A stretch of 64,000 nucleotides of DNA from an uncultured Blautia sp. (GCA_900553515.1 USDN01000001.1:1-64000); one strand, 5' to 3'; shown: positions 1 to 8,880, counted from the first letter of the stretch. Notes: generated by a model from the sequence alone, not told the origin. Program-made: numbers and translations.

Positions 1-1
1 A

Positions 2-109
2 TATCTGACATACCTCTTATCACAGCGGCCAGACGCTAAAATGTCAGATGAACAGTTGGAACAGCTTGCCCCATGGAGCGAGACTGCGAAAGCGAACTGT
101 CAAAACTAA
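2..109 (+). CDS. C-terminal tail of an unidentified protein, cut by the window edge
   Basis: An open frame enters from the left edge and ends at a TAA at 107-109, giving about 35 residues that end in LAPWSETAKANCQN. The family was not recognised. An internal ATG at 41 exists but has no ribosome site in front of it, so a continuing upstream gene is the likelier reading. It lies just before hairpins and a truncated subtilase, so it may be the end of an inserted element; that is inference only. Confidence 0.35.
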   Translation, partial: YLTYLLSQRPDAKMSDEQLEQLAPWSETAKANCQN

Positions 110-121
110 ACATAGAGTAAA

Positions 122-152
122 ACGCTTGCATCTATCATTTTGGTGCAAGCGT
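122..152. repeat. Short inverted repeat after the left-edge frame
   Basis: ACGCTTGCA and TGCAAGCGT form a perfect 9-bp stem with a 13-base loop, 12 bases after the TAA of the left-edge frame. No T-run follows, so it is a weak terminator candidate at best. Confidence 0.4.
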
Positions 153-233
153 GATTCATGGGCAGCGTAGCAATATTTTGCGCTTACGATTGTTTAGAAG
201 AAATGCTATAGAAAATATTAGATTTTATTATTA

Positions 234-276
234 TCTCAGAAGTAGACGGAACATAACTTGCTTCTGAGAGTTTTTA
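234..276 (+). terminator. Rho-independent terminator
   Basis: TCTCAGAAG at 234-242 pairs with CTTCTGAGA at 261-269, and GTTTTTATAAA follows. It lies between the left-edge frame and the truncated subtilase, so it probably ends transcription from outside the window. Nothing coding was seen in 110-302. Confidence 0.6.
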
Positions 277-302
277 TAAAAAAATTCCCCTAGTTATAAT
301 GA

Positions 303-1238
303 ACACACAGAGGGGATTCTCTTCCTGAGATTTATCTGACAAATGTATCTGATACAGGCAGAACAGTGATATGTGTGGGAACTGGAAACAATGGAAATGA
401 CCGGATCCATACAGCAGGGACTCTGGAAACCGGACAGAAAACAGAAATCCAGTTCAGCGTCAGCGCCAGGGAAAAAACATTGAATGTACAGCTTTGGAAG
501 TCCTATGCAGACCAGGTGGAGATTTCTCTTCTGCTGCCTTCCGGAGAACGTATTGGTCCGCTGCCGGAACAGATAGGAACACAGAGATATGGGACGGGGA
601 ATACAGATCTTCTTATTTATTATGGAAAACCGGGTCCATTTCAGGTGACCCAGGAAATTTATTTTGATTTTATTCCACGGGAAGAATACATTATGTCCGG
701 TGTCTGGCGGCTGGAGCTTCGAGGGCGCAGGATCAAAGACGGCGAATACCATCTGTGGCTTCCGGGCGGGCAGGTGCTGAACCCGGGAACTGGATTTTAT
801 TATCCAAAAGCGGAGGAAACACTTACGATTCCCTCTACTGCAGCCAAAGTAATTACTGTGGGCGCCTATGATTCCAGACTGAATGCTCCGGCAGATTTTT
901 CAGGACGGGGAGGAGGCAGCCTTACTTATCCTAAGCCGGATCTTGCAGCACCGGGAGTGGGAATCACAGCTCCTGTTCCAGGTGGAGGCTATGGAACCGT
1001 AACCGGAACTTCTTTTGCAACACCCTTTGTGACCGGGGCAGCAGCGCTTTTGATGGAGTGGGGGATTGTAAATGGAAATGATCCGTATTTATATGGAGAG
1101 AAGGTGAAGGCTTATTTAAGACGGGGCGCGCAGCCCTTGCCGGGATTTGATAAATATCCTAATAGTCAGGTAGGGTATGGAGCGTTGTGTGTGAAGGAGA
1201 GTTTCCCCTTGATAGGGCTTTTGGGGAAGTATATTTGA
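303..1238 (+). pseudogene. 5'-truncated S8 subtilisin-family peptidase
   Basis: The frame opens after a stop at 300-302 and runs to TGA at 1236-1238; the first usable start is GTG at 366 (290 residues). The sequence enters in mid-domain with VICVGTGNNGN, a subtilase core strand with the oxyanion Asn region, and carries the catalytic serine motif GTSFATPFVTG near residue 215. The catalytic Asp and His segments, which belong to the missing N-terminal half, are absent, and no ribosome site or signal peptide is seen. Long clostridial subtilases of this type usually exceed 500 residues. An S8 family call is secure; an active enzyme is very unlikely. The break coincides with hairpin-rich sequence at 230-320, which suggests a deletion or insertion. 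Confidence 0.8.
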
Positions 1239-1840
1239 ATCTGGACGTGGAAGATGAAGAATTGCTCAGACGGATTGATGAACTGTTTTTACCAGCAGCA
1301 TGAAGTATTCTGGCATTGCAAATATACATCTTCCTGTGAAACGGAAAGAGAAGAGACTTTATAATAGTGAGCTATAATGTTAAACAGTTAGACAAAAAAG
1401 AACCATATAAGATACAGTAAGGGAGATTTCAATATGAAAAATATCTGACATGGGCAGAGAATATTGTATATCAAAGAGCTGATGCAATTGTATCCGGACA
1501 GCATAGAAGTCATTACGGTGAAGTGGCAGGACTTCTGGCAATTGTGGGAGAAATAAAAGAAGACATGGGAATGCAGGGGGCAAAAAGACAAATTTATGAA
1601 CAGTACAGGAAGAAGTTCCCAAGACATTCTTCGTTTCAGGGTGAAATGAGAGATTATTTCAATATATCAAGATAAAGAAATTATTTTGTGACAATGACAT
1701 AACATCTTCTCCACCTGCTTTGTGATAATTTTGCAGCTATATCTTGACATCCTTGGGGGCATTGGGTGTGAGGGAGAACTTTATAATGCAATAAATAAGG
1801 AAGTTCACATCAGGAAAATTTTGTCTGTTATATAAAATTT
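1239..1840 (+). other. Degenerate coding remnants
   Basis: No intact gene is seen between the subtilase remnant and the diguanylate cyclase. Short protein-like frames occur at 1238-1303 (LDVEDEELLRRIDELF then stop), at 1300-1377, at 1421-1675 (listed separately) and ending at 1835 (LDILGGIGCEGELYNAINKE). Lack of starts and frequent frame changes point to a decayed gene or genes. Confidence 0.45.
1421..1675 (+). pseudogene. C-terminal remnant of an unidentified protein
   Basis: The frame is open from 1421, right after a TAA, to TAA at 1673-1675, about 84 codons with no good start. It contains YEKYLTWAENIVYQRADAIV and ends with KKFPRHSSFQGEMRDYF. The C-terminal pattern recalls a family of clostridial proteins I associate with SWIM zinc-finger proteins, but this is a weak memory-based match and no zinc motif is present in the remnant. 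A frame that reads well without a start, next to other fragments, supports decay. Confidence 0.4.
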
Positions 1841-1908
1841 ATATGGAGAAAATTACAGTATAATGATAAAATAAGCATATAATTCACGTTTTAGATGGGG
1901 AATTGCTT

Positions 1909-3768
1909 ATGAAAAAAAAGGAAAAATATGTATATATTGTTTTGATAGCCATAGCAGTACTGGTTTTTATCAGTCTGACTCTGACAAAATTTAATGATGA
2001 TATTCAGAAAAGAGTATATAAACTTCATATTTCATCTATGCAGAATGTATCCAAGCAGGGGGGCGCTGTTGTTGAAAAGAATCTGGAAGGTATGGTCAAT
2101 ACGCTTTATGCCCTGACAGAATTTCTGGAAGAGGATGATGATTTTGTCAGTGAAGAAAATATAGATCTTCTGAGGAAATTTGCAGAAGAAAGGGATATGA
2201 TATTCCAAAGGTTCGGAATTTCAGATGCTCAGGGAAATGCACGGGTGACTAATGGAAAAACAATTAATATCAGTTCCAGAGCGTATTTTCAGAATTGCAT
2301 GAGAGAAAGGAGGGCATCATCGGAAATCAGGAAGTCAGATCTGATAGATGAAATGATTTGTGTAGTTGCAGTTCCGATCATCAAGGAAAAAGAACCGGTG
2401 GGGATTCTTTACGGATGTACAGATCTGGAAGTGTTCAACATCTATGAGAACACTATTTTGGAGGGTGAGGAGCAGTATATACAGATAATCGATCCGGACG
2501 GAACCTACATAGTGAAAGAACCCTCCCGCCTGTTAGGCAAACGGGATAATATTTTTGATGGACTAAGCCGTGTGGAAACGCCGATGAGTCTTCATGAGAT
2601 TCAGGAAAAAGTAAAAAATGAAGAGCCTATGTATATGGAGATTACGGATGGGGAATCCAGGGAAATAGTGTGCTTCACACCGCTGAAGCTGAATCACTGG
2701 TGCGTAGTTACGGTTATGGACAAGGCTAAGATTGCAGATTCTGTGGATTATATTTTAGGACATGATGTATATAAAATGATTTTCAGAGTGGCAGTGGGAG
2801 CGCTCCTTCTCTGCGGCATGCTTTTGTATTTTTCCTGGCAGGAAAAGCATCGTATCCAGGAATTTAACGAACAGCTGATGTTTGATGAGAATCTGTTCCG
2901 GATAGCCTCGGAGAAATCAGGTGTTATCATCATGAGCTATATCATAAAAACAAAACAGCTGCACTTTGTTAATAATAACATGTTTGGACTGACTTTCCCG
3001 GATCGGATCGATAATGCACCGGAGAATTTTATGAAATATATTCCGGAGAAGAATAAAAGCTTACAGGAAGAGGCTCAAAAGATTATTTCCAGTATGGAAA
3101 ATGGTACAGGAAAGAGAGTTTTCTTTATAAATGTAAAACGTCCGGACAGCACAGAAATAATCCTGAAGATACAGCTTGTCAGTCTTACCGGAGCAACTGG
3201 TGAGACACGTCAGTGTGTCGGAGTGATCGAGGACGCAACGGAAACTCAGCAGCTGCGTGAAAAGGCGGACAGAGATTCCCTTACCGGACTGTTTAACAGA
3301 AGCCGGGCAATCGAGAAAATCAATGAACAGCTGAAAGATTTCACTGTGAAAGAAAACGCTGTTCATGCCTGTATGATTCTGGATCTTGATAATTTCAAAC
3401 AGCTGAATGATACATTGGGACACCAGAAAGGAGACGAGGCTCTTCAGGACGTAGCAAAAATTCTGCGTCAGCATTTCCGGGAGTATGACATCCTGTGCCG
3501 GCTTGGCGGCGACGAATTCATGATTTTTATTAAAGACATCCCCAGAAATGCAGTGGAACGGAACGTCAGCAGTCTTTTGAAAAAACTGTCCCTTTCCTAT
3601 GGAGAAGAGGGAAAGCAGGTGTATATTACTGCATCGGCAGGTATTTTCCTGATATCGGAGCCGGGCTGTGATTTTAAAGAACTTTACCAAAAAGCAGATG
3701 AAGCGCTTTATCAGGTAAAGCATGGCACAAAGAACGGATACAGGATCTATGAACAGAAAAATATGTAA
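1909..3768 (+). CDS. Membrane-bound diguanylate cyclase (sensor plus GGDEF)
   Basis: Makes cyclic di-GMP from two GTP at the membrane. The 619-residue protein has a TM helix near 8-27, an extracytoplasmic sensor region of about 260 residues (Cache-like), a second TM near 289-310, a PAS-like segment and a C-terminal GGDEF domain from about 450. The active-site loop is an intact RLGGDEF (about 531-537), preceded by an RxxD I-site (REYD) exactly five residues upstream, so product inhibition is expected. The ATG at 1909 is preferred over TTG at 1903 because GGGG lies 8 bases upstream. A perfect hairpin follows the stop. It stands alone, convergent with the filament operon. The sensed ligand cannot be told from sequence. 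Confidence 0.9.
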   Translation: MKKKEKYVYIVLIAIAVLVFISLTLTKFNDDIQKRVYKLHISSMQNVSKQGGAVVEKNLEGMVNTLYALTEFLEEDDDFVSEENIDLLRKFAEERDMIFQRFGISDAQGNARVTNGKTINISSRAYFQNCMRERRASSEIRKSDLIDEMICVVAVPIIKEKEPVGILYGCTDLEVFNIYENTILEGEEQYIQIIDPDGTYIVKEPSRLLGKRDNIFDGLSRVETPMSLHEIQEKVKNEEPMYMEITDGESREIVCFTPLKLNHWCVVTVMDKAKIADSVDYILGHDVYKMIFRVAVGALLLCGMLLYFSWQEKHRIQEFNEQLMFDENLFRIASEKSGVIIMSYIIKTKQLHFVNNNMFGLTFPDRIDNAPENFMKYIPEKNKSLQEEAQKIISSMENGTGKRVFFINVKRPDSTEIILKIQLVSLTGATGETRQCVGVIEDATETQQLREKADRDSLTGLFNRSRAIEKINEQLKDFTVKENAVHACMILDLDNFKQLNDTLGHQKGDEALQDVAKILRQHFREYDILCRLGGDEFMIFIKDIPRNAVERNVSSLLKKLSLSYGEEGKQVYITASAGIFLISEPGCDFKELYQKADEALYQVKHGTKNGYRIYEQKNM

Positions 3769-3773
3769 AAAGC

Positions 3774-3799
3774 AAAAGGAAGCTTTAGAGCTTCCTTTT
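3774..3799. terminator. Bidirectional terminator between the GGDEF gene and pilT
   Basis: AAAAGGAAGCT at 3774-3784 and AGCTTCCTTTT at 3789-3799 form a perfect 11-bp stem with a 4-base loop, with A- and T-runs on the two sides. It overlaps the pilT stop codon (3785-3787) and can serve both convergent genes. Confidence 0.8.
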
Positions 3800-4846
3800 C
3801 AGCATTTCAGGATTAGATGCATGGACAAGTGCTTCTTCTTTAGAAATTTTTCCTGCCTTGCATAAAGAAAGAAGGCTGGTATCCATGGAGAACATGGAAT
3901 CGGTGGAGGAAGAATAAATCAGTCCATCGATCTGATGAATCTTATTTTCACGGATCATGTTTTTGATCGCAGGAGTCGTGGTCATAAGTTCAAAAGCAGA
4001 AACCATGGAAGAACTGTTATCTGCTGACGGGATCAGCTGCTGTGAAACGACTGCCTGAAGAACGGAGGCAAGCTGTACAGAAATCTGTCTCTGCTGGTTT
4101 GGCGGAAAGACGTCAATGATACGGTCAATAGTATTGGCAGCGCCCAGAGTATGCAGGGTGGAAAGAACAAGATGACCGGTTTCCGCTGCTGTCATAGCAA
4201 TGGATATTGTTTCAAAATCACGCATTTCTCCCAGAAGGATTACATCAGGACTTTGTCTTAGCGAGGAGCGGAGGGCAACTACATAACTTTCTGTGTCAGA
4301 GCTGATCTCACGCTGGCTGACAATACTTTTTTTGTGACGGTGAAGAAATTCCAGAGGGTCTTCCAGTGTAACGATATGTTTTTCATATTTTTCATTGATG
4401 GCATTAATAATGCAGGCAAGAGTTGTGGATTTTCCGCTTCCTGCAGGACCGGTAACCAGCACAAGTCCTTTTTTCAGACTGCCAAGTTCAATGATCTGAG
4501 ATGGAATTCCAAGAACCGACGGATCCGGAAGTTCAAAAGAGATTACGCGGATTACTGCAGCCAGAGACCCGCGCTGCATGTAAGCACTGACGCGATACCG
4601 GGAAAGCCCCTGGACTGCGAAGGAAAAGTCATCATCTCCGGAAGACAGGAAATGCTGTATGTCTCTCTGACCGGCAAGCTCATAAATCTCACGGATTATA
4701 GTTTCACACTGAGCAGGCATCATTCGTTCCTCATCGATCAGGGTCAGTTTTCCCCCTTTTTTGTAGGAAAGGGGACGGCCTGCTACAATAAAAAGATCCG
4801 ATGCCCCTTCTTTTGTTGTCTGTGTTAAAAATTCCAAAGCATTCAT
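3785..4846 (-). CDS. pilT: PilT-type retraction ATPase
   Basis: Hexameric cytoplasmic secretion ATPase expected to drive disassembly of a type IV filament. The 353-residue protein has Walker A GPAGSGKS (133-140), an Asp box VTLEDPLEF, Walker B DVILLGEMRD (201-210) and a His box TGHLVLSTLHT. Near the C-terminus AIKNMIREN closely matches the AIRNLIRE signature of PilT retraction ATPases, which argues against a PilB/GspE identity; it also lacks the long N-terminal domain and zinc motif of PilB. The ATG at 4846 has GGAGG at a good distance; a longer upstream frame would overlap the preceding gene. It is the last gene of the minus-strand filament operon, four bases after the upstream stop. Confidence 0.88.
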   Translation of the reverse strand: MNALEFLTQTTKEGASDLFIVAGRPLSYKKGGKLTLIDEERMMPAQCETIIREIYELAGQRDIQHFLSSGDDDFSFAVQGLSRYRVSAYMQRGSLAAVIRVISFELPDPSVLGIPSQIIELGSLKKGLVLVTGPAGSGKSTTLACIINAINEKYEKHIVTLEDPLEFLHRHKKSIVSQREISSDTESYVVALRSSLRQSPDVILLGEMRDFETISIAMTAAETGHLVLSTLHTLGAANTIDRIIDVFPPNQQRQISVQLASVLQAVVSQQLIPSADNSSSMVSAFELMTTTPAIKNMIRENKIHQIDGLIYSSSTDSMFSMDTSLLSLCKAGKISKEEALVHASNPEMLKRKL

Positions 4847-4850
4847 ATAT

Positions 4851-5378
4851 TTATTCCTCCGTAAACATATCCTGAAGAGCATTGTTATCCAGCAGAGGGA
4901 GACTCTGGTCAGCGCCCCAGTCGTAATCTGTATAAGTGTTCCAGCATGTGATCCTGTAGTGTTTTCCATCTGAGAATGGCTGGAAAGAAAGGACAATTTC
5001 TGCCTTCAGGTATTGATCCTGTGCAAGCGGTACGGTCCAGGTAAGCGTGTGGTTATCTGTAAAAGTGATTTCTTTTTTTTTGCTCAGGTCGGTACGTACA
5101 CTTTCCAGAAAAGCTTCCTGATCGGAGGCGGACAGATGTTTCTGAATAGAATTCGATACCTGGATCAGAATATCGGACGCCGTATTTTCTGCTTCATAGT
5201 AGGCTGTGGTCCGGTCGGCGCTTTTCTGGCTGAGACGCATATTTGCTCTGGCGCTTACCAGGGACAGGACAGAAAAAGTCAAAAGACACAGCAGTACAAA
5301 GATCAGTACGATGGTAGTGGTACCGATACTTATGACAGAACGTTCCGGGGAACGGTCAGAAGAAAAGTTGTCTTTCAT
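4851..5378 (-). CDS. Small membrane protein of the filament operon
   Basis: 175 residues with one N-terminal hydrophobic helix (about 19-43, IGTTTIVLIFVLLCLLTFSV) followed by a polar, probably extracytoplasmic domain. It resembles PilX- or GspK-like minor components in layout, with a helix then an AYYEAENTASDIL segment, but there is no clear prepilin cleavage motif. Its start overlaps the preceding gene by four bases and its stop is four bases before pilT, so translation is probably coupled. No named family was recognised; a minor filament or assembly component is inferred from context. Confidence 0.7.
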   Translation of the reverse strand: MKDNFSSDRSPERSVISIGTTTIVLIFVLLCLLTFSVLSLVSARANMRLSQKSADRTTAYYEAENTASDILIQVSNSIQKHLSASDQEAFLESVRTDLSKKKEITFTDNHTLTWTVPLAQDQYLKAEIVLSFQPFSDGKHYRITCWNTYTDYDWGADQSLPLLDNNALQDMFTEE

Positions 5379-5839
5379 GATAGGTTACCTGTCCTTTCTC
5401 TGGAAATTCCGGTATCAGAAGACGGATAGCGTAGTTCCAGACGGTATATCGGTTCTTTTCGGTCCGGTGCGGTTATTTGGATCCGGGCAAAAACACTGTT
5501 TCCTTCCTGCTGGCGGGTAATACGCAGCATAAAAAAACAGTCTTTCTGTTTACATTCCCTGAAATTTTTGTCGTAGCAGACGGCAAAATCCGTATTCTCT
5601 TCATGGATCAGTGGAAAATATTCTTTCATAGCTTCAATGCTCCCGTCGGTGTATTTCAGGGCAGAAGCTGCGCCTGAGGCCTGAAGGGAGGCAAAACTCA
5701 GCCGTCTGGCATCTTCATTTATGGTATATGCTTTGACAAAAACCTGGATGCAGATCGCGCTTCCCAGAGCAAAAAACAGAACGGAGATCATAAGCTCAAT
5801 AAGAAACAGACTGGATCGTGTGTTTTTTTGTGAATTCAT
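5375..5839 (-). CDS. Type IV pilin/pseudopilin-like protein
   Basis: 154 residues. The N-terminus RSSLFLIELMISVLFFALGS has the layout of a class III prepilin signal: basic leader, LIELMISV with Glu at the +5-like position, then a hydrophobic helix. The residue before the expected cleavage site is Ser, not the usual Gly, so processing is uncertain. The remainder is a small polar domain with two cysteines (VCYDKNFRECK region). It overlaps the next gene by four bases. It is most likely a minor pseudopilin of the operon; it is short for a major pilin but not excluded. Confidence 0.7.
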   Translation of the reverse strand: MNSQKNTRSSLFLIELMISVLFFALGSAICIQVFVKAYTINEDARRLSFASLQASGAASALKYTDGSIEAMKEYFPLIHEENTDFAVCYDKNFRECKQKDCFFMLRITRQQEGNSVFARIQITAPDRKEPIYRLELRYPSSDTGISRERTGNLS

Positions 5840-5854
5840 ACAGAGGTCCTTCCT

Positions 5855-6349
5855 TTATTCCCGGACGATATCGGATCCGCTCCTCAGATGAATAAGGAGA
5901 CTGACAGGGATATCGTCAGTGTCAGAAGCGGAAATCTCCAGAAATCCGTTTCCTTTGTCAGTGATGCAAAAATTTTTTACTTCAAGGATTTTTTCTCCAA
6001 GCTCTGCAGATACAGAAGCTCCTTCCCTGACGGAAAGCTCGTAAAGACTGTCTGCATCTGGATAGATATAAGTAATATAGATCTCTTCTCCCACCTGGTC
6101 TTTCATGGCCAGAGCTGTTTCCCCGTTTATTTCCGTAAGGAAAACGCCGCCCTCCCTGTCATGCTGCCGGATTTTCTCGGCAGTATAGGAAATCGCTGTG
6201 CGGGTAGAATAGGTGGAGGTAAGCTGGTCGGCAGAAGAACGGTATACCTGCACTCCTATGAGAATGAGGATAAAGGAACAGACAGCAAAAACCCCAAACA
6301 GGGAGAGGGTAAAAAAGAGATCTGTCATATGGCGTTTTTTCAGATTCAT
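5855..6349 (-). CDS. DUF4860-like membrane protein of the filament operon
   Basis: 164 residues with a single N-terminal helix (about 10-35, LFFTLSLFGVFAVCSFILIL) and a polar domain with the stretch STRTAISYTAEKIRQHD. Proteins of this shape, annotated DUF4860, commonly occur in clostridial type II secretion/type IV pilus gene clusters; the match is from memory. The start ATG overlaps the upstream stop by four bases (ATGA at 6346-6349), indicating translational coupling. Molecular function is unknown; a pseudopilin-like or assembly role is inferred. Confidence 0.65.
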   Translation of the reverse strand: MNLKKRHMTDLFFTLSLFGVFAVCSFILILIGVQVYRSSADQLTSTYSTRTAISYTAEKIRQHDREGGVFLTEINGETALAMKDQVGEEIYITYIYPDADSLYELSVREGASVSAELGEKILEVKNFCITDKGNGFLEISASDTDDIPVSLLIHLRSGSDIVRE

Positions 6350-6690
6350 CTGTTTTCTCCTTTCTGCCTGTCAATGGAAAAAACAGTGATATCAGGCATG
6401 ATATTGGAACCGACAGCTTCATAGGAAACCAGATATTTTTCCTTATCATAGGTGATACCATAGTTTTTTTCCAGGTAATCGATGCTGTCCGGATAAAAAC
6501 CCTGTGTGGCATAGCAGTGGACAGCGCTTTGGAGGATAGATCTTTTCAGGCTTTCTTCTTCATTTCCGGCGGTAATCCGGGAAACAGAAGCAAGTCCTGA
6601 CAGAAAAAGACCGATAATCATGCAGAAAAAAAATACGGCAAGAAGTTTCCGGATCACAGGGCTGAAGGATGTTTTTTTGAAACGGTTCAT
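6346..6690 (-). CDS. Small single-pass protein of the filament operon
   Basis: 114 residues with a basic N-terminus and one hydrophobic helix (about 15-37, LLAVFFFCMIIGLFLSGLASV), then a short polar domain with ATQGFYPDSIDYLEKNYGI. A 'YPxsldyLe..ygi' segment after the helix also occurs in minor pseudopilins, but no Glu5 prepilin motif is seen. It lies between the PilC-like gene (16 bases away) and the DUF4860-like gene (4-base overlap). Specific function not recognised. Confidence 0.65.
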   Translation of the reverse strand: MNRFKKTSFSPVIRKLLAVFFFCMIIGLFLSGLASVSRITAGNEEESLKRSILQSAVHCYATQGFYPDSIDYLEKNYGITYDKEKYLVSYEAVGSNIMPDITVFSIDRQKGENR

Positions 6691-6706
6691 ACATCAGTCC
6701 TCCTGT

Positions 6707-7744
6707 CTATCCAATATTGGACATAATGCCGATAAGCGGAAGCATTACAGAAAGAAGAACCATACCTACTGCAACTGAAAGAATTGCCACCAGAGTTGGC
6801 TCTACTTTGGATACCAGGCTGTCAAGCTGGTTCTGCACTTCCTCATCATACTGAACAGAAATCTGCTTCATTACCTGATCCATAGCTCCTGTTTTGAATC
6901 CAATATGGATCATTCGGAGATAAAGACCGGAAAAAATCTCCGCTTCCTGAGCGGCTTCGGTAAACCCGACGCCTTCAGAAAGTTTTTGACGAATCAGATT
7001 GATCCTGGGCGTTACGACAGGGTGATCCACCAGACGGGACACCATATCAAGACTCTGATCAATATCCAGCCCGCTTGACAGGGCAAGATACATGCCGCTG
7101 GCAAATCGGGAACATGCTGTTTTTTCAGAAAGCTGTCTGGCAGCAGAAAAATGTCTGGAGAGTCCGGAGATTCTGGCCTGTCCTTTCTGTGTGCAGGCAA
7201 AATAAAAGAACAGCCCTGCGAAAATCAGAAGAAGCAGAATGAACAGAATACTGTAGTCACCCAGCGCTCTTCCGAGCTTCAGAACAGCTCCGGAGAAACC
7301 GGTGAGACCGGCTCCAAGCTGGCGGTATACCTGATCAAAAACAGGAAGGACTTTTATGATAAGTACCAGTATGATGGCTGCCATGATCCCAAGCATGACC
7401 AGGGGATAGGTAACAGCGCTGCGGATGCTTCTGGCCAGAATTTCTTCTCTGCGGTAATGTTGGGCAAGACTGTCCATAACATCATCCAGGCGGCCGGACT
7501 GCTCGCCGATTTCAGCCATACTGCACATATAAGAAGGGAAGCACTCCGCGGTTTCCAGAGCCATATAGAGACTTCCTGTTAGTTCTGTTTCATGAAGCAG
7601 ATTTTCAAGTATTTTTTTTCCTTCGCCTTCCGGTGTGTCTTCGATCATGATGGAAAGTCCCTCAATGGAAGAAATTCCGGAACGGAGGATCAGGGCAAGC
7701 TGCCCGCAAAATGTAGTTAATTCTGAATTTGATAACTTTTTCAT
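6707..7744 (-). CDS. pilC: PilC/GspF-type inner-membrane platform protein
   Basis: Polytopic membrane protein that anchors the assembly/retraction ATPase and filament base. The 345 residues contain two T2SSF repeats: the first near 10-125 (FCGQLALILRSGISSIEGL, then AEIGEQSGRLDDVM), the second near 205-330 (FASGMYLALSSGLDIDQSL, then IHIGFKTGAMDQVM), with TM segments near 115-135, 165-190 and 315-340. Length and order fit the family. It follows the transglutaminase-like gene by 15 bases and precedes the small pilin-like genes. The symbol marks the family; a GspF name would be equally fair because the filament type is unknown. Confidence 0.85.
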   Translation of the reverse strand: MKKLSNSELTTFCGQLALILRSGISSIEGLSIMIEDTPEGEGKKILENLLHETELTGSLYMALETAECFPSYMCSMAEIGEQSGRLDDVMDSLAQHYRREEILARSIRSAVTYPLVMLGIMAAIILVLIIKVLPVFDQVYRQLGAGLTGFSGAVLKLGRALGDYSILFILLLLIFAGLFFYFACTQKGQARISGLSRHFSAARQLSEKTACSRFASGMYLALSSGLDIDQSLDMVSRLVDHPVVTPRINLIRQKLSEGVGFTEAAQEAEIFSGLYLRMIHIGFKTGAMDQVMKQISVQYDEEVQNQLDSLVSKVEPTLVAILSVAVGMVLLSVMLPLIGIMSNIG

Positions 7745-7759
7745 ACTTCTCCTTTCTGA

Positions 7760-8686
7760 TCATCGGGTATATTGAAGGATATAATTGGAACCGTCGCCAA
7801 TATATTTCAGTATTTTTTTTGAGTTTCCGTTTCCGGAAGCAAAAGTAGGATCCATACGTGTCCACGCGTCTCCGGAAAATTCAATGATTTTGTCAATCCA
7901 TCCGGTTTCTTCTGTATAGACGCTGATCCAGGCGTGATAGACTTCTCCGGAATAGCCGATCTCCAGTCGGGCAGGAATCCCCTGGGAACGCAGCATGGCA
8001 GCTGTAAGTGAAGCATAGTCAAAACAGATCCCTGTGCCGGTTTCCAGAGTAGAATCAATGTCCGGCAGATAGCCTTTCTGGATGGACGCTGCTTTTACTT
8101 CGTCATAGGCAACATTATCTATTACATAATGATAGATATCTGCCACAGCATCCAGGTCGTTCTTCGATTTGCCGGCTACCTGAGCCGCAGTTTTTACCGC
8201 ATTCATATCTTCTGTAAAATATACATACTGGTTGGGGTACAGAAAAGGCAGCAGCTGATCCGACAGAGCAACCTGGACTGTTTCCTTAAAAAGAGGGATA
8301 TATTTGGTATCTACAATATTTTCGTAGCCTTCTATCTGATAATCGCCGTCTCCGCTGGTAAGCGGCAGAGTGGTATAGGATTCCGAGGGCTGGATAAAAT
8401 ATTTATAATTGATCTGGTCCGGTCCGGTGATCTGGATATTCGCTTTGGCTGCAGTGCCGGTATACCTTGCCATGATATATCCCTGATCCATATGAGAGAC
8501 ATCTATGGTAAGCGGTTCTGCGCCCAGGGTGGAACTTCCGGATGCCTGTGGAACAAGAACCTGCGGCGTGCCGAACTGCGTTTCTTTGTCCTTTTTTTGG
8601 GCACTGGCAGTCTGGAAAGAAAAGACGGCGGAACACAGAAACAGAAAAATCCCCCACAGACAGAAAAATAAATATCTGCGCTTCAT
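7760..8686 (-). CDS. Secreted transglutaminase-like protein
   Basis: 308 residues with a signal peptide (YLFFCLWGIFLFLCSAVF, cleavage near ASA at about 29). The C-terminal half is a transglutaminase-like core: GTGICFDYA carries the catalytic Cys, EVYHAWI the His and RMDPTF the Asp. Such domains act as cysteine peptidases or amidases, or cross-link proteins; which applies here is unknown. The N-terminal half is a beta-rich region of no recognised family. It is the first gene of the minus-strand operon, 15 bases ahead of pilC, suggesting it processes or fixes the filament or its cargo. A good promoter lies upstream at 8710-8738. Confidence 0.8.
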   Translation of the reverse strand: MKRRYLFFCLWGIFLFLCSAVFSFQTASAQKKDKETQFGTPQVLVPQASGSSTLGAEPLTIDVSHMDQGYIMARYTGTAAKANIQITGPDQINYKYFIQPSESYTTLPLTSGDGDYQIEGYENIVDTKYIPLFKETVQVALSDQLLPFLYPNQYVYFTEDMNAVKTAAQVAGKSKNDLDAVADIYHYVIDNVAYDEVKAASIQKGYLPDIDSTLETGTGICFDYASLTAAMLRSQGIPARLEIGYSGEVYHAWISVYTEETGWIDKIIEFSGDAWTRMDPTFASGNGNSKKILKYIGDGSNYILQYTR

Positions 8687-8709
8687 GGTAACGCTCCTTG
8701 TGATTAATA

Positions 8710-8738
8710 AAAATATATAATAAGTATAACACTGTCAA
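8710..8738 (-). promoter_or_regulatory. Sigma-A-type promoter of the filament operon
   Basis: On the minus strand TTGACA (8733-8738) is followed after 17 bases by TATTTT (8710-8715), or after 15 by TATATT (8712-8717). The transglutaminase gene starts 24 bases beyond. No operator was recognised. Confidence 0.6.
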
Positions 8739-8790
8739 AAAAACGGTACAAGAAATTTTGTGAGAAAAGACGGAAGAATCATAAAAAGGA

Positions 8791-8817
8791 TTGTAAAATT
8801 TATATTTATAGTATAAA
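8791..8817 (+). promoter_or_regulatory. Possible promoter for the small protein pair
   Basis: TTGTAA (8791-8796) and TATAAA (8812-8817) are separated by 15 bases, shorter than ideal. It is divergent from the filament operon promoter and 64 bases before the gene at 8881. Confidence 0.35.
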
Positions 8818-8880
8818 ATCAAGATAATATAAGCATTTGAGACATAAAACTTTTTCGGATATGGGAAAAGGAGAAGAGAA

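Noticed and set aside
303..1238. An active subtilase gene starting at GTG 366
   Set aside because: Catalytic Asp and His segments, signal and ribosome site are missing; only the Ser-containing half remains.
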